Shown one piece after another: positions 58,056 through 64,000 of a DNA stretch of 64,000 nucleotides; position 1 is the stretch's first letter; each line of letters starts with the position of its first letter. The notes beneath the pieces are model-generated. The model saw only the letters and a list, made by a program, of their open reading frames with translations, was not told where the DNA came from and searched no databases. Source of the stretch: Ornithodoros turicata. Its lineage: Eukaryota > Arthropoda > Arachnida > Ixodida > Argasidae. The DNA is taken from assembly GCF_037126465.1 (NCBI RefSeq), contig NC_088206.1, positions 66,963,687 to 67,027,686 of the forward strand, given 5' to 3'. A program made the position numbers and the translations under genes.

Positions 58056-61000
58056 ATGAGTCGGCCGGGTTCCCCCCTTGAAGCGCCGAAACAGGAGCAT
58101 ACTTACCCAGAGCATGACTTCCCGGTGAACCTATTCAAGGCTATGGAAAGTGTCCGGGGTGGATGCAACGTCCTGCTGTCACCCTTCAGCATTGCTCAGG
58201 CTCTGACCTTGATTGTAGTTGGATCGCAGGGACCGACGCACGATCAAATTCTGAAGATACTTGGCGAAGCGGACGAGGCTTCTTTGAACAAGAAATTCGA
58301 CGCCGCTAAGGTACGCTTTCATTTCACGCGTTAATTTTCTTCCGCAAAATGCGTTCATGAAATTCACATTTTGTTAGCTCCCTTTCCAAAAAGAAAAAAA
58401 ATCCACGATGATCTTTTATAAGGCATATAATTTTCGTTGCTCGTAGCACAAACTTGGTAAAAAGGAATCGGGGCAAAGCATATTGAAAGCGTTAAAAAGC
58501 AGGTGCAGGGGAACAAAGTGAGACAACACTACAGCACTAAACTGCAAAAACAATGAAATTTAATCCGAACAAAGCCGCACCCCTGCATACACCCCTGCAC
58601 TGGTTTTTTAACGCTTTAATCGTGGACTACAAAATAGCTCGACTTCTTAATGCTTTTAAAGAAGAATCTTCTTCTTGTGCACTTAAAGTGCCGCAGCAGA
58701 CTAAAAAAATTTTTTTGATATATATATATATTTTATTTTGTATTATAAATCAACTCCACTGAAAAACGTAGTACCACTTTGAAAGCATGCCTCGTGTATT
58801 TGTGAGGCACATTTGCATATGCTCTCTGGGCCAGGCAAGGTATGGGGCTGATAACGGTACACCCTTTGCAACGTCTAATTTTCCAAAATAGCCGGATGTA
58901 CTTGGACACAAAATCCAGTTTCTGCTCGGCAACCGCCTGTATGCTCGTCCTCCGCACTCTGTCCTGAGCACATACGCGAAAGCCATCCAGTCCGTCCATG
59001 GCGACAGCTCCGAACTCACCCCCGAAAACAAGAAGAACGTCACAAACGTCAACGCCTGGGTCAGCGGCATCACGAAGCGCCGGCTCAGCAAGGCCGTCAC
59101 AGAGAGCAGCTCGCTGCCCGACCTCTTGGTCATCAACGCGGTGTACTTCCGCGGCGTCTGGGCCAGCAGGTTCGAACGGGAGCTCGTGTTCAAGTCTCCC
59201 TTCTACGTGAAGGGCGACGAGACCGTGACGGTCGACATGATGTTCTCCAGACGCGACACGCCATTTCTCTCCGCGAAGGAGTTCGACTGCCAGGTCCTGG
59301 AACTGCCGTACGACGGAAACAACTGCAGCATGGTCCTGTTCCTGCCCAATCTGCGGGACGGACTGCACCACATGATGTCGCAGATTACGTCGGAAAATTT
59401 AGGTGGGCGCCCATTCTCTGAATTTCGCTTCGTGTCTGTACTGTCCGTACGTAAAAGCCGAAGTAATGCGTAACATAATACTGGTAGGTACGGCGTTGGA
59501 GCAAAGTTTACGGAACACGCTCCGGCGTATTCCTTCCTCAGAGTGAGCCGCGAATCGTACCGTACGGACTTGCAAACAGGTGACTGGGATACCTATGCAC
59601 GTGTCTGTAAGTCCATAGGGTCCGTACCATCCCATTCGCCGCTAGGGCATCACTCTGAGGAAGGAATGCGCCGGAGCATGTTCCGTAAACTTTTGTCCAG
59701 CACTGCACCAAAACCGAGTGTCACTGGTGTACTTTAGTGCTAATCTTTCCCCAAGTCTGTATCTCACAAAACAAGGCACGTACTATTCACATAAAGTAAA
59801 ATGTGATTGGAGAATGACAGTCTATAAGAGTAACCGAACTGCATACGTTTAATTGGTAACCCGCGGATTGCGTGTCAATGTGTTACTATGTGTAATACAC
59901 AAAAGTATTAGCGTTGTGTGTAATATCTCAGAACCTAAATCTCTTACTTATTATAGTATTATAATACTGATTTCCGGCAGGCGTTATTGTATCGCAAAAA
60001 TGGCTGTTACCTCCCAATCGGAGTAGCATGTGATGTTTTGACAGGCGTATGTATTTGCGCATGCATCAGGTAAGGCCTTGTCTAACCTCCGAAAGAAGGA
60101 CAAGGTCGAAGTCTTTCTGCCAAAGTTTCACTTCAGCCAGCAGCACGAGATGGCCGCGGAACTCAACAAGTTGGGGATTACAGACGCCTTCGATCCTGTC
60201 AAGTGAGTAGCAGATTTTATGCTACATTAACTTTGGACCAATGTACCTATATTAGCGATCAGTACTTCGGGAAGAACTCAACGTGAGGAAAGCTACACAA
60301 CGTTACGAACATCAGTCTCTCGAGTGTGCATCAATGTGCATCATAATTAGGGGCTGACATTTTCGGGTTATATTTTCCAGCAAAATCTGGGGGTACATGT
60401 CGGGTTATATTTTGCTTCGGTAATTCGGGTATAATCGGGTTGAACCGAACCAGATTTAGGTTAAATCGGGTTGGATCAGGCGTAAATCTTCGGCTTAATC
60501 AGCATAATACAGACGACACACCAGTAGACACAGAGCATCAATATTTAGTCTATGCATCTAAGAAGCAGCAGGGTGTCTGTTTCGACAGTTTGTATTAGCA
60601 TATTTATGCTGTTACAACACAGTTTCCAAAGTTGTGTGTTAGTTGCGATAACTTCGGATTCCCCTGGTCCAGCAGTTTTCGGGGTAATACCGGTTTAAAC
60701 CCTGTTTTTCCTGATTTCAATCGGGAGGTAAATATCGAGCATAATCGGGAATAACCCTAAAAAGTCGGGCCCTAATCATAGTCACTTCGAGTAGAACCCA
60801 AAAGGGGGAACTCTCCAAAAGTTAACGAAAGGAAAGTTAGGTAGCAAGCGAGCTGGTGGCGACGATCCATGACTTGAAAACCCGAGACAAGGTAGGTCTG
60901 TTGTCGTCCTCTACCTCGTCTCGGGTTTTCGAGTCACGGATCTCCAAAAGCGGAAATTCGGCCACACATACAGGCGCAGGAGATTTTACCGTTTTACAGC

Positions 61001-61362
61001 CGACATGACGTGACGTGACGTGAAAACACAACGGCGTAAGTACGTGCTGTAAAAAAAAAAAGATTCCTTCTGTCATCCCCCTATACAGAGCAGATCTGTC
61101 AAAGATGCTGAAGACCCCCACCGGCTCGGCGATAGGTCAACTGGTGCACGACGTGGCGCTGGAGATCGACGAGGACGGCACAGAAATCCTCGCGGCACAC
61201 GCGGGCAAGGTACAGAGGAAGTCGACCATCTGCGGCCCAGAGTTCAGGGTAGACCACCCGTTCCTCTTTGTCCTGGTGACCAGGCCGGGCAACGTGGTCC
61301 TCTTCATGGGCGCCATCTGGAGGCCACCGCCTGCTATGCCCAGCGATTCGGAGATCTCATAA
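58056..61362 (+). CDS. Serpin, intracellular-type, basic reactive centre (390 aa)
   Basis: Four exons (58056-58310, 58892-59402, 60070-60202 and 61089-61362) join in phase to 390 residues, a full serpin length. Family marks are NVLLSPFSIAQAL, the shutter-region sequence NAVYFRGVWASRF, KFHFSQQHEM, and the closing DHPFLFVLVTRPG. The reactive loop follows hinge residues DEDGTEILAAHAG and reads KVQRKSTICGPEF. Counting from the hinge glycine as P15 puts Lys at P1 and Ser at P1', which suggests a trypsin-like target. P12 and P11 are Ile and Leu instead of small residues, which may slow loop insertion, so inhibition is likely but not certain. The N-terminus (MSRPGSPLEAPKQEH) is polar with no signal peptide, pointing to a cytosolic clade B-like serpin rather than a secreted salivary one. 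Confidence 0.93.
59490..59705. mobile_element. Tc1/mariner-like fold-back MITE, copy 2, in a serpin intron
   Basis: It shares TTTACGGAACACGCTCCGGC and the inverse right arm with the copy at 9789-10001. The right end CCAGCACTG gives a family end of CAGTGCTGG. The right TA duplication is mutated. Confidence 0.7.
60348..60774. mobile_element. hAT-like MITE family B in a serpin intron
   Basis: The ends TAGGGGCTGACATTTTC and its inverse (AAAAAGTCGGGCCCTA) are flanked by ATCATAAT and ATCATAGT (seven of eight). The body has the same ATTCGGG/AAACCC flavour as family A but different termini. A relative starts at 63517. Confidence 0.7.
60864..60942. repeat. 79-bp hairpin in the last serpin intron
   Basis: Arms of about 32 bp (GATCCATGACTTGAAAACCC and its inverse ending GAGTCACGGATC) enclose a loop of about 15 bases, with few mismatches. 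It has the size and shape of a pre-miRNA or a short fold-back element. Confidence 0.55.
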
Positions 61363-61439
61363 AAGTCATGTCCTTGTGGTTCTCGCACGTTCTCTTCACT
61401 CTCGGCGACCGCTTAGCCAACGCAACTTTGGGCATGTGT

Positions 61440-61690
61440 TATGGCGTACGATTAATATTTTTAGCATTTTGGTTAGATACACGAAAAAGAGGATTTATTT
61501 TATTATTTTATTTATTAGGATTTTATTATTATCTATAGCGTACAATTAATATTTTTAGCATTTTGGTTAGATATACGAAAAAGAGGATTTATTTTATTAT
61601 TATTTATAGCGTACAATTAATATTTTTAGCATTTTGGTTAGATATGAAAAAGAGGATTTATTTTAGTATTTTATTATTATTTAGGATTTA
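61440..61690. repeat. Tandem repeat downstream of the serpin, three units
   Basis: Units starting near GCGTACAATTAATATTTTTA and containing GCATTTTGGTTAGATA and AAAGAGGATTTATTTTA are present three times, with lengths of about 100, 80 and 75 bp. They are AT-rich and may form part of the serpin 3' UTR. Confidence 0.75.
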
Positions 61691-61774
61691 TTTAGTTATT
61701 TTACGGTCTATCCTCCTCCTATTTCTGGACTATATTTGCGACTTAACCGAACATACAACAATGTACAGCATAAA

Positions 61775-62071
61775 TAGAGCCTGAAGTTTTCGGGAAATAT
61801 TTTTTTTCTATATTCGGGGAGTAAAAATCTGGTGAATAGACTAAAAATAAACTAAATTCGTACGAATTCGGGTGAAAAAAACTTCCTATGCGCAAAATTC
61901 AGGGTGAAATCAGGCTCAGTTACTCAAACTAACTAAACTGGTTCAGTACAGATGGTGATGTAAGTGCGTTTGGCAGCAAACAGTTTGCCGGGTAAAAATC
62001 TGGTTTCACCCTAAAGAGGCAACCTTCAATTCGGGGAAGAATCTGGTTAAACCCTAAAACTTAATGCTCTA
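61775..62071. mobile_element. hAT-like MITE family A, copy 5
   Basis: The ends are TAGAGCCTGAAGTTTT and the eroded AAAACTTAATGCTCTA. The flanks AGCATAAA and AACATAAA match at seven of eight bases. It is slightly shorter (297 bp) than the other copies owing to an internal deletion. Confidence 0.8.
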
Positions 62072-63516
62072 AACATAAAGGGGAGATGAGTAGAATAAGA
62101 AAGAACAGAGGCTACCTGGCATGCTAATGATTTCCATGTTTATGGAGGAAACATAGCTGGAACCACAAACGTTTTTTTGTTTCATGAAGACTTTGCGAAA
62201 GAGAGTACCCTGTGTGCAGCACAAATATGACAGAAAAAAAAAAGAAGTATTTGAAAACAATAAAGTTGGAAATTTGGAGCCAGTGCTGAGCATACCAGTT
62301 CACAGAATATGCACCCATTCACGTTTGCTGAACGGATTCTTGAGACTGCCCTCACAAGCACTTTACCAGCGGATCACTTTCACACGTCTACAGAGTAGTT
62401 TACACATTTACAGGAGTGGTTTGCAAGTCTTTGTTCTCAAATTGCTCCAGCTCATGCTTGGTCACACAGCCCTGCCATAGAGTTGAACCAGCTGTCTCGC
62501 TGTGCTTATTCCGAGGCTTCTGCAAGAGGCAACGAACATTTAGCAACTTCTGCAACAACTGAAATAACACTATGGCAGGCTTAGTTCCTCTTATGCATGA
62601 CACGTTTACTCATCTATAGAGGGTGTCCCGTTTGAGCACTCTGCGCAAGTGAAGTCGGCTAAATGTTGTTCGCCGTCGTAGTCGCCAATATTGTTTTCAC
62701 TGTGGCCAATTGATTTATTAGCCAAGTTTTATTGGCTTTTTTTTTTAGTCCAGAATAAAAAGCCACGCAAAGTATACCTTGTTGGAAACACCAGACTCGG
62801 GTGTTTGTTGAGGCACTTTACAACTTTCTAATCGATGGACCTCAAATCGTACTTATTTAGAAAACTGGCCAATTACTCTTATCTAATTCATTAATTAGGC
62901 ACATTGAAAAACAATACTGCAAACTAGGACACACGACTGCTAACAACATTCATTCGCGTAGAGGACTCACTCTTTTTGACGTAGAATTTATGCCTTTCCG
63001 ATTATTTGTGCGGGTGACACTTAAGAAATTTCATTAGGGTTAAATTAGTAGAATTATTATATTGAAATGAATTTTAGTTATTAAATAATGAACTGTCAAT
63101 TGATTTTAACATAATATAATCAATGAATTCAATTAAGTATTGCCAAAGTAAATTCTACACTCAAAACCAAGAGAGGGCTCCCTCCCAAATTTTTTTCTTA
63201 TCTTTGTGACACTGAGAGTTTGTTACAAGTAGAGCCACACTGTCCGTAGCAGATGAATTTTCAGTTGAGAAGCGAGGCCGTGTAGCTGCTTACTAGGGCG
63301 TTGATAGTATTGTGCCAGAGAGGTAGTACTGCTGCTTTTTAGAGGTGTTTTTGTGAACTTAATTGTGCAGTGACAGGACACGGTACAGCAAAAATATTCT
63401 GCATGGTTGATTCCAGATAGACCTTCTTCCTCATTTAAAGTACCTATGGTGATTTCCAAATGTGCACCCAATGTACCAAAATATACACCACGCATACTTT
63501 GCGTGTAATATATATG
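62072..63516. other. Intergenic stretch without a supported gene
   Basis: From about 62622 a repeat starting AGGGTGTCCCGTTTGAGC runs to about 63000. It shares ATTAATTAGG.ACA.TGAAAAA and CAAACTAGGA-type blocks with the repeat starting at 3005. No exon was found. Confidence 0.45.
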
Positions 63517-64000
63517 TAGGGCCTGACTTTTTCCGGTTTTATTTTTGGCCAAATTCGGGGGGTAAATATCGGGTGGAATTTTTCATTTGAAAATTCGGGT
63601 GTATTCGGGATAAATCCCGTTACGGCATATTCTGTCGTCAGGAATTCGGGTGTATTCGGGTGATTTTTTTGTTTGTTTAATAAAAATTTGTCTTAACATG
63701 GAACTAATGTTTAGCAATGTTATCAAACTTTATTTTAATGCACGCTTATGAGTGTGCCATGCAACCCGGATGTTTTCGGGTAGATTCGGGTTAAACCCGA
63801 ATTTTACAGATTTCATTCGGGTTAAATCCCGTTACGGCATATTCTGTCGTCAGGAATTCGGGTGATTTTTTTTAAAATAAGAATTTGTCTTGACATGGAA
63901 CTAATGTTTAGCAATGTTATCAAACTTTATTTTTATAATGCACGCTTATGAGTGTGCCACGCGACCTGGATGTTTTCGGGTAGATTCGGGTTAAACCCAA
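63517..64000. mobile_element. hAT-like family B element, truncated by the window end
   Basis: It starts TAGGGCCTGACTTTTTCC, like the family B copy at 60348. Inside, a block of about 200 bp containing CCCGTTACGGCATATTCTGTC and GACATGGAACTAATG-type sequence is present twice in tandem (about 63610-63800 and 63825-64000). The right end is outside the window. Confidence 0.6.

Overview
The window is animal nuclear DNA. Genes are split by GT-AG introns (one GC-AG intron is also inferred) and are separated by many dispersed repeats. A tRNA-derived SINE resembling the tick Ruka family, numerous short inverted-repeat elements and a protein set typical of arthropods suggest a tick or close chelicerate relative. 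The species is inferred and no rRNA or mitochondrial marker is present.

Layout: (1) 1-13730, minus strand: the 5' eleven coding exons of a nuclear-type protein with a basic Ser/Pro-rich N-terminus, a conserved globular region, an AT-hook and ankyrin-type repeats; its 3' end lies outside the window. (2) 15824-17426, plus: CDK20. (3) 17763-18302, minus: an unrecognised small coiled-coil protein. (4) 18.6-20.2 kb: SINE copies, one carrying a nested hAT-type insertion. (5) 20956-24449, minus: a two-exon BH3-only protein of BIM/BMF type with a dynein-light-chain motif, the most interesting gene here. (6) 24.5-37.8 kb: a long repeat-rich stretch without a gene I can support. (7) 37821-46132, plus: a highly divergent P5B-type (ATP13A) ATPase in which every catalytic motif is degraded, probably a pseudoenzyme. 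(8) 46035-47283, minus: LIN52 of the DREAM/MuvB complex, whose last coding exon lies antisense to the ATPase-like 3' coding end. (9) 47721-52229, plus: ALDH6A1. (10) 52776-55528, plus: SDE2. (11) 55948-57724, minus: an unrecognised six-exon acidic/basic protein. (12) 58056-61362, plus: an intracellular-type serpin with a basic reactive centre. (13) 61.4-64 kb: tandem repeats and inverted-repeat elements.

The genes are mostly ordinary single-copy housekeeping loci and do not form one pathway. Three closely spaced divergent pairs probably share promoters: ankyrin gene/CDK20, LIN52/ALDH6A1, and unknown gene/serpin (the last with CRE and ETS sites). CDK20/small ORF, ATPase-like/LIN52 and SDE2/unknown gene converge.

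Two features stand out beyond genes. A 9-mer, GCAGACGAC, occurs 19 times on the two strands (about 0.5 expected by chance), clustering near the BH3 gene promoter. At least four short hAT-like element families can be delimited by their 8-bp target duplications. All exon models were made by hand from reading frames, splice consensus and phase; nothing was searched or aligned by computer.
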